A program made the position numbers and the translations under genes. From NCBI RefSeq assembly GCF_002946835.1, contig NZ_CP026652.1, positions 1,054,001 through 1,118,000 of the forward strand: a stretch of 64,000 bases of DNA, in the 5' to 3' direction. The notes under the pieces are model-generated. The model was given only the letters and a program-made list of their open reading frames with translations. It did not search any database and had not been told where the DNA came from. This document shows positions 55,064 through 64,000 of the stretch, piece after piece; the first letter of the stretch is position 1, and every line of letters starts with the position of its first letter. This DNA comes from Streptomyces dengpaensis (GTDB lineage: Bacteria > Actinomycetota > Actinomycetes > Streptomycetales > Streptomycetaceae).

Positions 55064-55969
55064 ATGCATTCCCGAACCGAGCCTGCAGAATCCGAATCCG
55101 AGTCCGCGTCCGACTCGGAGCCGCCCGACGCGGCCATACCTCGGGCGGCTCCGTACGGCGCCGCCACGGCCGCACACCGGGCGGCTCCGCGCAGCGCCGC
55201 CGTACGCCCGCCGCTCCTGCGTGAGCTGCTGCTCGTCGTAGGGCTCTTCGTCGTCTACAAGGCCGGCCGGCAGCTGGCCACCGGCCACACCGCCGAGGCC
55301 TTCCGCAACGCCGACCGCGTGTGGAACCTGGAGCGGTCCGTGCACCTGCCGGGCGAGGGCACCGTGCAGACGGCGCTGCTGCACGGCGACACCCTGGTGC
55401 GCCTCGCGAACACCTACTACGCGACCGTTCACTTCCCGGCCACCGCGGCCTTCCTGATCTGGCTGTATCTGCGGCGCCCGGCCCACTACGTCTGGGCGCG
55501 CCGCGTCCTCGCCGTGGTCACCGCCGCCGCCCTGGTGGGGCACCTCGCCTTCCCGCTCGCACCTCCGCGCCTGCTCGACGCGGCGGGTCTCGTGGACACC
55601 GGCCAGGTGTACGGGCCGACCGTGTACGGCGCGCACCCGGCGACCGACGAGATGGCGAACCAGTTCGCGGCGATGCCCTCGCTGCACTTCGGCTGGGCGC
55701 TGATGGTGGCGATCGGCCTGATCGCGGCGACGACGTCCCGGTGGCGCCGGCTGTGGCTGCTGCATCCGCTGCTCACCCTGCTGGTGATCGTCGGCACGGC
55801 GAACCACTACTGGCTCGACTCGGTCGTGGCCACCGCGCTGCTCGGCAGCGCGCTCGCGGTGATCCACTCGCCGCACCGCACGGTGACGACCGCGGGCCGC
55901 GCCAGGGAGCCTGAGCGCGCCGCTGCCCCCGTACAGGACGTGCCCGAGCTCGTGAGGGCGGGACGATGA
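55064..55969 (+). CDS. PAP2-superfamily membrane phosphatase
   Basis: Integral membrane protein of 301 residues with five to six hydrophobic segments after an acidic N-terminus. PAP2 motifs: the lipid-phosphatase Ser-His region MPSLHFGWALMVA near 205 and GTANHYWLDSVVAT near 247, which carry two catalytic His and the Asp; the first Lys/Arg motif lies near AFPLAPPRL. It may act on phosphatidate, polyprenyl phosphate or inositol phospholipids. ATG overlaps nothing upstream but the gene runs into the transporter gene by ATGA. Confidence 0.85.
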   Translation: MHSRTEPAESESESASDSEPPDAAIPRAAPYGAATAAHRAAPRSAAVRPPLLRELLLVVGLFVVYKAGRQLATGHTAEAFRNADRVWNLERSVHLPGEGTVQTALLHGDTLVRLANTYYATVHFPATAAFLIWLYLRRPAHYVWARRVLAVVTAAALVGHLAFPLAPPRLLDAAGLVDTGQVYGPTVYGAHPATDEMANQFAAMPSLHFGWALMVAIGLIAATTSRWRRLWLLHPLLTLLVIVGTANHYWLDSVVATALLGSALAVIHSPHRTVTTAGRAREPERAAAPVQDVPELVRAGR

Positions 55970-56916
55970 GCGCCACGCTCGCCGCCGTCGTCCTGTCGCT
56001 GTTCTCGGCCGTCGCGTACGCCGTCGCGGCCGTCGCCCAGGAACGGCTCGCCGCCCGGTCCGTCGGCTCGGGCGCGCTGCGGCTGCTGACCGACGGGGCC
56101 TGGTGGTGGTCGGTGGTGCTGAACGCGTCCGGCGCCTTGCTGCATGTCGCCGCGCTCAAGTACGGCACGCTCACGCTGGTGCAGCCGCTCGGCGCGCTCA
56201 CCCTGGTCGCCGCCGTGCCGTTGGGCGCGCGGGTGGCCGGACGGCGGGTCAGCCCGGTCGAGTGGCGCGGTACGGCGCTGACGCTGATCGGCCTCGCCGC
56301 GCTGCTGGTCACGGCGTCCGGGCCGGCGCCCGACGACGTGCTGAGTGTGCCGCAGGCGCTGGCCGTCGCCGGGACGACCGCCGTGCTGATCGGCACGCTG
56401 TCGCGGCGGGGCGCGCGGCCGGGGCTGCGGCACGCGACCGCCTCCGGGTTCGCCTCGGGTGTCGCCTCCGCGCTCACACAGACGGTGACGGTGGCCGCGA
56501 CGGATCGCTCCGGCTCGCTGCTGAGCGCCCAAGTCGTCGTGGTAGCGCTGCTCGTGGCGGTCTTCGCGGTGGGCGGACTGTTCCTGGCGCAGACCGCGTA
56601 CCAGGGCGGCCTCGGCGCTCCGCTCGCCGTCGTGACGCTCGCCAATCCGGTGGCCGCCGGCGTGATCGGCCTGTCCCTGCTCGGCGAACGCCTGCAGGGC
56701 GGCGTCGCGGGCGTACTGCTGGCGCTCGCCGGGGCGGCGGTCGCGGGGTGGGGCGTGGTGACGCTGTCACGGGCGGCGCCTGAGCCCGTACCTCCTCCCC
56801 TGCCGGACGACGACCACCCGGTCGCCGCGGTACTGGCCCTGGAGCCCGAGTCGGCGGCGTACAAACCCTCGTTGGTGCCGCAGCAGCCCGACTCGGGCCA
56901 TCTGACCTCCCTCTGA
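55966..56916 (+). CDS. EamA/DMT-family membrane transporter
   Basis: Protein of 316 residues with about nine to ten membrane helices in two EamA-like halves (VLSLFSAVAYAVAAVAQERL at the start; LAVVTLANPVAAGVIGLSLLGE in the second half). The C-terminal 45 residues are a soluble acidic/proline tail. Related to NIPA/DMT permeases with unknown cargo. Its ATG overlaps the PAP2 stop, so the two are translated together under the TetR-linked promoter. Confidence 0.85.
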   Translation: MSATLAAVVLSLFSAVAYAVAAVAQERLAARSVGSGALRLLTDGAWWWSVVLNASGALLHVAALKYGTLTLVQPLGALTLVAAVPLGARVAGRRVSPVEWRGTALTLIGLAALLVTASGPAPDDVLSVPQALAVAGTTAVLIGTLSRRGARPGLRHATASGFASGVASALTQTVTVAATDRSGSLLSAQVVVVALLVAVFAVGGLFLAQTAYQGGLGAPLAVVTLANPVAAGVIGLSLLGERLQGGVAGVLLALAGAAVAGWGVVTLSRAAPEPVPPPLPDDDHPVAAVLALEPESAAYKPSLVPQQPDSGHLTSL

Positions 56917-57013
56917 GACGGAGACGCCCCCTCTGACAGCAGAGACGACGGAGCCATGAGCCGGGTCTGACCCTCGGCAAAGGACCCGCTGGTGGACCGG
57001 TGTTGCCGGTCGG

Positions 57014-58972
57014 TCACGAGGCCGACAGGACGCTGTGCAGCTTGAGTGCGAGGTGGACCTGGAGCGCGTGATCGCCGTGGCGCCACTGGGGCCCCAGCAG
57101 CGCGGTGACCCGGTCGATGCGGTGGTAGAGCGTGTTGACATGGACGAACAGGTCGGCGGCGGTGCGGGTGAGACTCGCGTCGCAGGCGAAGTAGGTCAGC
57201 AGGGTGCGGACGAGCTCACCTCCGCGGCGCTCGTCGTAGTCCAGGACGGGGCCGATGACGCGGCGGACGAACTGCTGCAGCTCCGCGCGGCCGGCCTGAC
57301 TGAACAGCAGCCCGTAGATGCCCAGTTCGTCAGGTGCGGCGCCCTGCCCGTCCCGGTCGAGGGCGAGCAGGACGTCGAGGCACTGGGCCGCGTCGCGGTG
57401 GGCCTCGATGATGGCGTCGACGCCCGGGGCCGCCGGCGTACCGCCGACGGTCACCGCGTCGCCCACGGTGCGCGACAGGTGATCGGCCAGCGAACGCGCG
57501 GTCTCCGCGGGGGCATGGTCTCCGGGAAGCAGGACGACGACGTCGCCGCGGTACTCGCCCGCCAGTCCCTTGGCGTGGCCGGCGAACGCGGCGGCCGCGT
57601 CGGCGATGGACCGGCGGTGCCCGCCACCGCGACAGCGAGCCGCGAGGACGGTGTGGGGCCGGCCGAGGTCGAGACCCATCAGCGCGGCGCGGCGCCGCAG
57701 TCCTTCGAGATCCCTGTGCGGGGCGCCGAGCAGGTCTTCGAGGATTTCACCGCGCAGGCGGTGCTCGGCCTCGGCGACGCTGCGCTCGCTGAGCAGCATG
57801 AGCGCCGTGACCAGTGCCGCGCGCTCCAGGGAGCGCAGATCGTGGGCGTCGATGCGTTCCCTCACCAGGGCCAGGGAGCCGAGCACTTCGGTCCCGGCCG
57901 TGATCGGCGTGGCGCAGGTCGGGGCTCCGGTCCCCGACCGGGGGAGGCGGCGCGTGCGGCGGGACTCGGCGCTCAGCACGCAGGCCTCGTGCACGGCGCG
58001 AGCGGTCGGCGACCCCTCCGGGAGGGTGCCGCCCGTGCGCGCCTGGTCCACCAGCGGATCCCCGCCCACGGCGGCCATGACGCGGCCGTCGGGGTCGAGG
58101 ACGAGAATGCTGCCGCCGAGGACTTCCGCGAGGTTCTGTGCGACGTCCGCCATACCGCCGCCGTGCAAAACGATGCTGGTCAGGCGCTCGTGCAGGGAGG
58201 CGGCCTGCTCCACGGACGTGCTGTGCGCCTTGATGACGGCGTTGGCCTCGGTGAGGTTGTCGACGGCGCGCTGGACTTCCTGGAACAGCGTGGCGTTCTC
58301 GATGGCGATGGCGGCGTGGTTGGCCAGGGACACGAGCAGGGCCACCTCGTGCTCGGAGAAGGGGCGGGCGCTCCGGTTGGCCGCGAACAGTACGCCGATG
58401 ACCTTCTCGCCGAGCTCGAGCGGCACCCCCTGGATGGCGATCAGCCCCTCGGGGCGCACGATGTCGTCGACGGTGTGCTCGAAGCGCTGGTCGTGCAGGT
58501 AATCGGCGGTGTTGTAGGGGACGGCGGTCTTGGCCACCAGGCCGCCGAGGCCTGCCCCCATCGCCAGCCGGCAGTGTTTGAACGCCTCGGTCCGGATGCC
58601 GTCGGTGACCCGCATGTAGTTGTCGCCGCGCTGGATGTCGTTCAGCATCAGGTAGGCCGCGTCGGCGTCCAGCAGCACCTTGCCCCGGCGGACGATCGCC
58701 TGGAGTACCGCCTCCAGGTCGCGCAGCGAGGAGAGGTCTCCCGCGGTCTCGTACAGCGCGGCGAGTTCGTCCTCGCGGCGGCGGCGCTCCTCGAGCTGGC
58801 CCCTGACGTGGAGCGCGTCGTCGACCAGCGAACGCAGGTACGGCAGCTCGTCGGCGGGACAGCCGTCGAGGAGCGCCTGGTACTCCTCGGGTGCGGCGCT
58901 GTCGCGCAGCAGGCGCAGCAGTGTGCGGGCCTTGTCGACACCCACGCGTATCGGCGACAGGTCGCTGGTCAT
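57014..58972 (-). CDS. GAF-PucR/CdaR-type transcriptional regulator
   Basis: Regulator of 652 residues. A coiled N-terminus precedes a GAF domain, about 75-230 (AVLQAIVRRGKVLLDADAAYLML, IQGVPLELGEKVIGVLFAANRS), then a short second sensor region, a GGDEF-like PucR middle part and the C-terminal PucR helix-turn-helix LTRTAADLFVHVNTLYHRIDRV near 610. Such proteins usually activate catabolic or uptake genes when substrate is present. It is the last gene after the Liv transporter genes on the same strand, 81 bases beyond them, and probably controls that operon. Confidence 0.88.
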   Translation of the reverse strand: MTSDLSPIRVGVDKARTLLRLLRDSAAPEEYQALLDGCPADELPYLRSLVDDALHVRGQLEERRRREDELAALYETAGDLSSLRDLEAVLQAIVRRGKVLLDADAAYLMLNDIQRGDNYMRVTDGIRTEAFKHCRLAMGAGLGGLVAKTAVPYNTADYLHDQRFEHTVDDIVRPEGLIAIQGVPLELGEKVIGVLFAANRSARPFSEHEVALLVSLANHAAIAIENATLFQEVQRAVDNLTEANAVIKAHSTSVEQAASLHERLTSIVLHGGGMADVAQNLAEVLGGSILVLDPDGRVMAAVGGDPLVDQARTGGTLPEGSPTARAVHEACVLSAESRRTRRLPRSGTGAPTCATPITAGTEVLGSLALVRERIDAHDLRSLERAALVTALMLLSERSVAEAEHRLRGEILEDLLGAPHRDLEGLRRRAALMGLDLGRPHTVLAARCRGGGHRRSIADAAAAFAGHAKGLAGEYRGDVVVLLPGDHAPAETARSLADHLSRTVGDAVTVGGTPAAPGVDAIIEAHRDAAQCLDVLLALDRDGQGAAPDELGIYGLLFSQAGRAELQQFVRRVIGPVLDYDERRGGELVRTLLTYFACDASLTRTAADLFVHVNTLYHRIDRVTALLGPQWRHGDHALQVHLALKLHSVLSAS

Positions 58973-59053
58973 GGTTCCCCCTTGGGCGGCTCGCGCGGGC
59001 GGGCCGCGCGCCTGTGCTGCACGGCACGCGGCCCGTGAGGGCGTGGTGGGCCC

Positions 59054-60082
59054 CTACGATGGCACGCGCTGCGGCGTACCGTCGGGCTCCTGGACATGCG
59101 GCTCGTGCTCCGCGCGCTCCCCACCTCCGCGTACCCCCGCGACATGCGCGATGGTGCCCCACACCCCGCGCCGGAAGACCAGCACGGCGACGATGAACAC
59201 TCCGCCCGTGACCAGTCCGGTCTCCTCGAAGCCGGCCGTGGACAGCCAGTCCTCGAGGCGGACGACGGCGGCGGCGCCGATCAGGCTGCCCCACAGGGTG
59301 CCGATACCGCCCAGGACGGTCATCACGACGACCTTGCCGGAGGTGGTCCAGTAGACCTCCTGCAGCGAGGCGAAGCCGTGGTTGACGGCGTAGAGGCCGC
59401 CCGCGAGGCCGGACAGGAACGCCGAGACGACGAAGACCACGAGCTTGTACCGGTCAGCGGAGTAGCCCAGTGCCCGCACACGATCGGGGTTCTCCCGCAC
59501 GGCGGCCACGACCCGGCCGAACGGCGAGCGCACGATCCGCCAGGCCGCCGCCAGGCCGAGGAGTACCACGGGAAGCATGGCGTAGTAGAAGACGAAGGAG
59601 TCCGACAAGTCGATTCCGGGCAACTCCCTCGGGATGCCCTGCAGTCCGTTCTCGCCGCCGGTGACATCGCCCCACTGGTTGGCGATGAAGTACACCATCT
59701 GCGCGAAGGCCAGGGTGACCATGGCGAAGTAGATGCCGCTGCGCCGCACCGCGAGCCAGCCGATGGGGGCGGCGAGAAGCGCGGCGGCGGCGGCACCGCC
59801 CAGCACGGGGACGTAGAACGGCAGTCCGCTGTGGATGGCGATCAGTCCGGTGGCGTACGCCGAGGTACCCCAGAAGGCGGCGTGTCCGAAGGACAGCAGG
59901 CCGGCGTGCCCGAGCAGCAGATCGAAGGCGACGGCGAACAGCCCCCAGCACAGGATGTCGGCGGCGACCGGCGGATACAGCGCCCAGGGCAGGCCGAGGG
60001 CAGCGAGGAGCCCGGCCGCGAGCAGGCCCCACCGAAGGGGGGCGGGGTAGCGGCGCAGCTTGCCGAGGAGGGCGAAGATCAT
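59054..60082 (-). CDS. livM: Branched-chain-type ABC transporter permease LivM
   Basis: Inner-membrane permease of 342 residues with about ten helices. The LivM/LivH signature GHAGLLSFGHAAFWGTSAY near 60 and the cytoplasmic loop FGRVVAAVRENPDRVRALGY near 185, which contacts the ATPase, are clear. The C-terminal tail after residue 305 is polar and variable. The ATG overlaps the livH stop (ATGA). Confidence 0.92.
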   Translation of the reverse strand: MIFALLGKLRRYPAPLRWGLLAAGLLAALGLPWALYPPVAADILCWGLFAVAFDLLLGHAGLLSFGHAAFWGTSAYATGLIAIHSGLPFYVPVLGGAAAAALLAAPIGWLAVRRSGIYFAMVTLAFAQMVYFIANQWGDVTGGENGLQGIPRELPGIDLSDSFVFYYAMLPVVLLGLAAAWRIVRSPFGRVVAAVRENPDRVRALGYSADRYKLVVFVVSAFLSGLAGGLYAVNHGFASLQEVYWTTSGKVVVMTVLGGIGTLWGSLIGAAAVVRLEDWLSTAGFEETGLVTGGVFIVAVLVFRRGVWGTIAHVAGVRGGGERAEHEPHVQEPDGTPQRVPS

Positions 60083-60945
60083 GCGTGTTCCTCCTTGCCG
60101 AACAGCCCGGCGGGGCGGATCAGCAGAACGACGGCCATCAGCAGGAAGACGGAGGTCTGGGACAGGACGGGGACGTACAGATTGCCGAGGGCCTGGAGCA
60201 TGCCGATGACGAATCCGGCGAGCACCGAGCCGAAGACGGAGCCGAGGCCACCGATGACGACGACCGCGAACACGGTGATGATGAGGTCGCCGCCCATGGA
60301 GGAGTTGACCGCCCGCATGGGGGCAGCCAGCACTCCGGCCAGCGCGGCGAGGCCGACCCCGAAACCGAAGACGGGGGTCACCCAGCGCCCGGTGTCGATA
60401 CCGAACGCCCGCGTCAGCTCCGGACGTTCGGTGGCGGCCCGCACGATGGTGCCGACGCGGGTGCGGGTCAGCACCAGCCACACCGCCAGGCAGACAGCCA
60501 CGGACACCGCGAGGACGAAGACCTGGTAGCGGGGAAAGTCGAACAGGCCGAGGTCGACGGAGCCGGTGAACGGCGCGTCCTCGTACGGCTGGGAGTGCGA
60601 GCCGTACTTCATGCGCAGCAGATCCTGGCAGACCAGGGCGATGCCGAAGGTCAGCAGGAAGTTGTACAGCGGGTCCAGGGCCGCGAGGCGGCGGATGAGC
60701 AGCCGCTCAAGGAGGGTGCCCGCGACCGCGAGGGCGAGGGGTACGAGCAGCAGCGCCCACCAGAAGCCGAGCCCGGCGCTGTCGGCGAGGACGACCGCGC
60801 CGAACGCGCCGAGCATGTAGACGGCGCCGTGCGCGAAGTTCACCACGCGGAGCATGCCGAAGATGACGGCCAGGCCGAGCGCGAGCAGGGCGTAGAAACC
60901 GCCGCTGACCAGGCCGTTGAAGGTCTGCTGCAGGAACGAGGTCAT
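60079..60945 (-). CDS. livH: Branched-chain-type ABC transporter permease LivH
   Basis: Permease of 288 residues with the LivH pattern FNGLVSGGFYALLALGLAVIFG at the N-terminus, FAHGAVYMLGAF near 40, GTIVRAATERPELTRAFGID near 165, and GGLGSVFGSVLAGFVIG. It forms the channel heterodimer with LivM. The start follows the binding-protein gene by about 65 bases. Confidence 0.92.
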   Translation of the reverse strand: MTSFLQQTFNGLVSGGFYALLALGLAVIFGMLRVVNFAHGAVYMLGAFGAVVLADSAGLGFWWALLLVPLALAVAGTLLERLLIRRLAALDPLYNFLLTFGIALVCQDLLRMKYGSHSQPYEDAPFTGSVDLGLFDFPRYQVFVLAVSVAVCLAVWLVLTRTRVGTIVRAATERPELTRAFGIDTGRWVTPVFGFGVGLAALAGVLAAPMRAVNSSMGGDLIITVFAVVVIGGLGSVFGSVLAGFVIGMLQALGNLYVPVLSQTSVFLLMAVVLLIRPAGLFGKEEHA

Positions 60946-61010
60946 GGGTGTCCTGTCGTCGGATGGCTGCCCGCCCGCACGGTCACGGGCGCGCAGCCTG
61001 ACCGGGGTGG

Positions 61011-62258
61011 TCAGTTCATGCGGCAGTCCGGCGAGGGCTTGTCGAACGCCTCGTCGGCGGGGATGGTGTCGACGAGTTCGGTGAAGTCGCCGTCCTCGGT
61101 GGCCTTCGCCGGGTCCTTGACCTTGACCAGGTAGGCGTCGTGGACGACCCGGTGGTCCTCGGCGCGCAGGGTGGCGTTGCGGGCGAAGAAGTCGTTGAAC
61201 TTCATCCCGTCCAGCTTCTTGGAGACGTCTTCGGCCTTGTCGGTGCCCGCCTTCTGCACGGCCTCCAGGTAGTGGGTGGCCGCCGAGTAGTCGGCCGCGT
61301 GGTCGAACGTCGGCCGTTGCCCGGTGCGTTCCTTGAACCGGTCGGCCCAGGCACGTGAGTCGTCGTCGAGGTTCCAGTACCAGGCGGTGGTGAACATCGT
61401 CCCGGCCAGCTTGTCCGCGCCGACGGCCTTGATGTCGCTGTCGAACAGCAGGCCGATGGCGAGCTCGATGCCCTTGTCCTTGAGCTTGAACTGCTCGTAC
61501 TGCTTGACCACGTTGGCCAGGTCGCCGCCCGCCTGCAGGGCGCCGAGCACGTCCGGTTTCGGCTTGAGGCCGGGTGCCTTGAGCAGGAACGTGGAGTAGT
61601 TGTCGCTCGGGAAGGGGGTGGGGTCCTTGGCGACGACCGTGCCGCCCGCGCCCTGGACGGCGGTGGTGAACTTGGCCTGCATGTCCTGCCCGAAGGCGTA
61701 GTCCGGGTAGATCATGTACCAGTTCTTGCCGCCCTGTTCGGTCACCTTGGCTCCGGTGCCCTGCGCGAGCATGTAGGCGTCGTACGCCCATTCATAGGTG
61801 TAGGGGTTGCAGCTCTTGCCCGCGAGTTCGGTGGTGGCCGCGGCCGTGTTGAAGTACAGCCGCTTGGACTGCTGGGCGACGGTCGCCACCGCGAGCGCCG
61901 CAGACGAGGTCGGTACGTCGAAGAGGGCATCGGCCCTCTTGCGGTCGTACATCTCCCGGGCCTGGGTGTTGGCGACCTCCGGCTTGTTCTGGTGGTCCGC
62001 CTTGATGACCTCGATGTTCTCGGTGACGGCCTTGTCGCCGTACTTCTTCTTGAAGTCGTCGACGGCCATCTGCACGGCCTCGACCGAGCCCGGCCCGGCG
62101 ATGTCGGCGTAGATGCCGGAGAGATCGGTGAGCACCCCGAGCACGATCTTGTCGTCGCTCACCTTCCCGCTGCCCGAGCTCGGGCCGCCGCCCCCGCAGC
62201 CCGCGAGCAGGGCCCCCACCGCGACTGCGGCCACGCCCGTCGACAATGTGCGCTTCAT
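61011..62258 (-). CDS. ABC transporter substrate-binding lipoprotein (LivK-like)
   Basis: Lipoprotein of 415 residues: signal MKRTLSTGVAAVAVGALLAGC with the lipobox Cys at 21, then a Gly/Ser linker and a type-I periplasmic-binding fold (KIVLGVLTDLSGIYADIAG, EAVQMAVDDFKKKYG, YMIYPDYAFGQDM, HAADYSAATHYLEAV). Length and the IYADIAGPGSVEA start fit the sub-family used for amides or aromatic acids rather than leucine; the actual ligand is not known. It is the third gene of the Liv operon. Confidence 0.9.
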   Translation of the reverse strand: MKRTLSTGVAAVAVGALLAGCGGGGPSSGSGKVSDDKIVLGVLTDLSGIYADIAGPGSVEAVQMAVDDFKKKYGDKAVTENIEVIKADHQNKPEVANTQAREMYDRKRADALFDVPTSSAALAVATVAQQSKRLYFNTAAATTELAGKSCNPYTYEWAYDAYMLAQGTGAKVTEQGGKNWYMIYPDYAFGQDMQAKFTTAVQGAGGTVVAKDPTPFPSDNYSTFLLKAPGLKPKPDVLGALQAGGDLANVVKQYEQFKLKDKGIELAIGLLFDSDIKAVGADKLAGTMFTTAWYWNLDDDSRAWADRFKERTGQRPTFDHAADYSAATHYLEAVQKAGTDKAEDVSKKLDGMKFNDFFARNATLRAEDHRVVHDAYLVKVKDPAKATEDGDFTELVDTIPADEAFDKPSPDCRMN

Positions 62259-62320
62259 GTGTGGTGCCTCCTGATCGGTACGTGCGGGTGAGCGGAGGGT
62301 GGTTCAGAGGTGACGGTGCA

Positions 62321-63013
62321 TCACAGGCCGAGGTGGGCGAGGAGTTCGCCCTCGCGTTCCCGTACGCCGGTGTTGTCCAGCGATTCGACGATCCGGCCCT
62401 GTGCGACGAGGTAGTGGCGGTCGGCGACCGTGGTGGCGAACCGCAGGTTCTGCTCCACGAGCAGCACGGCCACACCGTGTTCCTTCGCCTCGCGCAGGAT
62501 CTCGCCGATGCGCTGGACGACGACCGGGGCGAGCCCTTCGGTCGGCTCGTCGCACAGCAGGAGGCGCGCACCGGCCCGTAGCACACGGGCGAGCGCGAGC
62601 ATCTGCTGCTCGCCGCCGGAGAGCTTGCCACCGGGGAAACGGCGACGGGCCCCCAGCACCGGGAACGTGTCGTAGATCCGTTCCAGCGGCCACGGGGGGC
62701 TGCCCTTGACCGGTGGAAGAGTGAGGTTCTCCTCCACCGACAGGGCCGCGTAGATGCCGCGGTCGTCGGGGACGAAACCCAGGCCGAGGCGGGCCCGCCG
62801 GTGCGGGGGTGTCGTGGTGATGTCGCGGTCCGCGAACCGCACCCGGCCCGACATCGACCGGTGCAGGCCCATGACGCAGCGCAGCAGCGTGGTCTTGCCC
62901 GCGCCGTTGCGCCCCACGAGGGTGACCACCTCCCCCTCGCCGACCCGCAGGGACACGTCGTGCAGGACCTTCGCCTCGCCGTAGCGGGCGCTGACGCCCT
63001 CGATCTCAAGCAA
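62321..63013 (-). CDS. livF: Liv ABC transporter ATPase LivF
   Basis: ATPase of 230 residues with Walker A GRNGAGKTT near 34, the LivF signature LSGGEQQMLALARVL near 135, Walker B LLLCDEPTEGLAP near 155 and the switch His region. It overlaps the livG gene by eight bases and pairs with it on the permease dimer. Confidence 0.93.
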   Translation of the reverse strand: MLEIEGVSARYGEAKVLHDVSLRVGEGEVVTLVGRNGAGKTTLLRCVMGLHRSMSGRVRFADRDITTTPPHRRARLGLGFVPDDRGIYAALSVEENLTLPPVKGSPPWPLERIYDTFPVLGARRRFPGGKLSGGEQQMLALARVLRAGARLLLCDEPTEGLAPVVVQRIGEILREAKEHGVAVLLVEQNLRFATTVADRHYLVAQGRIVESLDNTGVREREGELLAHLGL

Positions 63014-63764
63014 CGTCGGCTCCCAAGTACGCCTCGATGACCTGCGGATCGGACTTCACCTGGTCGTACGGGCCCTCGGCGAGCACTTCGCCGCGCTGCA
63101 GGACGGTGACGGTGTCGGCGAGTGAGCCGACGACGCTCATGTTGTGCTCGACCATCACCACGGTGCGGCCGGCGCGGATACGGGCGATCAGCGCCGTGGT
63201 CCGGTCGACGTCCTCCAGGCCCATCCCTGACGTCGGCTCGTCCAGCAGGAGCAGCTGCGGATCCAGCGCCAGCGCGATGGCCAGCTCCAGAGCGCGTTTC
63301 TGCCCGTACGGCAGGCTTCCGGCGGGCCGCTCGGCCAGCCGGACCAGGCCGACCTCGTCGAGGAGTTCGGCGGCACGGCCGGAGAAGCGGCGCATCAGCT
63401 TGTCGCTGCGCCACAGGCGGCGTCCCAGACCGGTGCCGGACTGCAGCGCCAGCTCCACGTGCTCACGGGCCGTCATCTGCGGGAAGAGGCTGGTGACCTG
63501 GAAGGAGCGGGCCACGCCGAGGCGGGCGATGCGCTCGGGCGGCTGTCCGGTGACATCGTGCCCGGCGAAGGTGATGCGCCCGCCCGACGGTCTGAGGAAT
63601 CCGGTGAGCAGGTTGAACAGTGTGGTCTTGCCCGCCCCGTTGGGGCCCACCAGGGCGTGTACGGTGCCTTCGACGACGCTCAGGTCCACCTCGTTCACGG
63701 CGCGGAAGCCCTGGAACTCCTTGGCCAGGCCGTGTGTGACCAGAAGGGCGCGCGACTGTCTCAT
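63006..63764 (-). CDS. livG: Liv ABC transporter ATPase LivG
   Basis: ATPase of 252 residues with Walker A GPNGAGKTT near 40, the long LivG insertion around RLWRSDKLMRRF, a signature motif diverged to LPYGQKRALELAIAL, and Walker B LLLDEPTSGMG. It is the first gene of the Liv operon. Confidence 0.92.
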   Translation of the reverse strand: MRQSRALLVTHGLAKEFQGFRAVNEVDLSVVEGTVHALVGPNGAGKTTLFNLLTGFLRPSGGRITFAGHDVTGQPPERIARLGVARSFQVTSLFPQMTAREHVELALQSGTGLGRRLWRSDKLMRRFSGRAAELLDEVGLVRLAERPAGSLPYGQKRALELAIALALDPQLLLLDEPTSGMGLEDVDRTTALIARIRAGRTVVMVEHNMSVVGSLADTVTVLQRGEVLAEGPYDQVKSDPQVIEAYLGADVA

Positions 63765-64000
63765 GACGACCTCGGCTGCGCGGGGGTACGTCGGCGGATG
63801 CCGATGTGACGCAGACGTTAAATTCGGCCACCCCCGGCGGCTACGGAGACAAACTCCAGACCACGCCCCCGGCGATTGTGGGATTCTTCCCGGCTCTCGG
63901 CGGCTGCCACTGCGGCGGGGTGGGAATCTGCTCCACTCCGGGCACCCCCGGACCGTGGGTTTCCTCCGTGGCCGGGCCGCTGCCGTCCGGTGACGATGTG
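63765..64000. other. Upstream region of the Liv operon, no gene visible
   Basis: 236 bases to the window edge that should contain the livG promoter. TTAAATTCGG near 63820 is the only AT-rich spot. I see no convincing reading frame; a gene may begin beyond the edge. Confidence 0.4.

Overview
The window is a chromosomal piece of a high-GC actinomycete, almost certainly a Streptomyces. The evidence is a strong third-position GC bias, a WhiB-like Fe-S regulator, an SsgA-family sporulation protein, GTG and TTG starts, a TAT-exported two-domain laccase, and a protocatechuate operon with a PcaV-like MarR regulator. From memory, not from a search, the gene order resembles the S. coelicolor region that holds ssgD, the laccase, the LigD-type polymerase and ligase, and the pca operon.

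Layout. 1-3.4 kb: a secreted Xaa-Pro dipeptidyl-peptidase cut by the window edge, a PfkB sugar kinase, and three decayed fragments, including an amino-acid permease joined to the tail of a 4-alpha-glucanotransferase. 3.6-10.7 kb: a MerR regulator convergent with a fatty/acyl-CoA catabolic operon (CaiB CoA-transferase, a gutted luciferase-like oxidoreductase, acyl-CoA dehydrogenase, thiolase, FadB-type bifunctional enzyme). 10.8-21.1 kb: mixed housekeeping genes, namely YjbR, a saccharopine dehydrogenase-like reductase, endonuclease V, YciI, a broken Rho-N protein, a BNR/Asp-box secreted protein, an SsgD-like protein, a GPP34 protein, an ABC-F ATPase, dimethylargininase and an acyl-ACP desaturase. 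21.2-30.2 kb: a cluster of large repeat and ATPase proteins (HEAT-like 1132-residue protein, vWA protein, twin-AAA ATPase, NLR-type leucine-rich-repeat protein, zinc-finger SDR). It is followed by two unusual tandem tRNA genes and a WhiB-like gene.

31-40 kb: a VOC protein, a LacI regulator, a putative propeller protein, and a divergent pair of secreted redox units. These are a two-domain laccase on one side, and on the other a ThuA-PQQ sugar dehydrogenase translationally coupled to a cupredoxin-Ig-DUF1080 protein. 40-43 kb: split NHEJ genes (polymerase domain and ATP-dependent ligase, divergent) around a small SRPBCC protein. 43.4-49.8 kb: a DUF3048 lipoprotein, a 169-nt near-perfect hairpin element, pcaV, and a pca operon from which pcaI, pcaJ and half of pcaF have been removed, leaving pcaH-pcaG-pcaB-pcaL. 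50-64 kb: a large STAND ATPase that lacks its LuxR domain, a DUF2510 membrane protein, a TetR regulator divergent from a PAP2-EamA operon across a repeat operator, and a branched-chain-type (Liv) ABC transporter operon ending in a PucR-type regulator.

The most notable overall impression is the number of clean deletion joins and insertions that break genes (permease/malQ, luciferase-like gene, Rho-N gene, pcaI-pcaF). The locus most likely to be an undescribed system is the HEAT / vWA / twin-AAA / LRR / SDR cluster. The laccase-PQQ-cupredoxin-DUF1080 locus is a second candidate.
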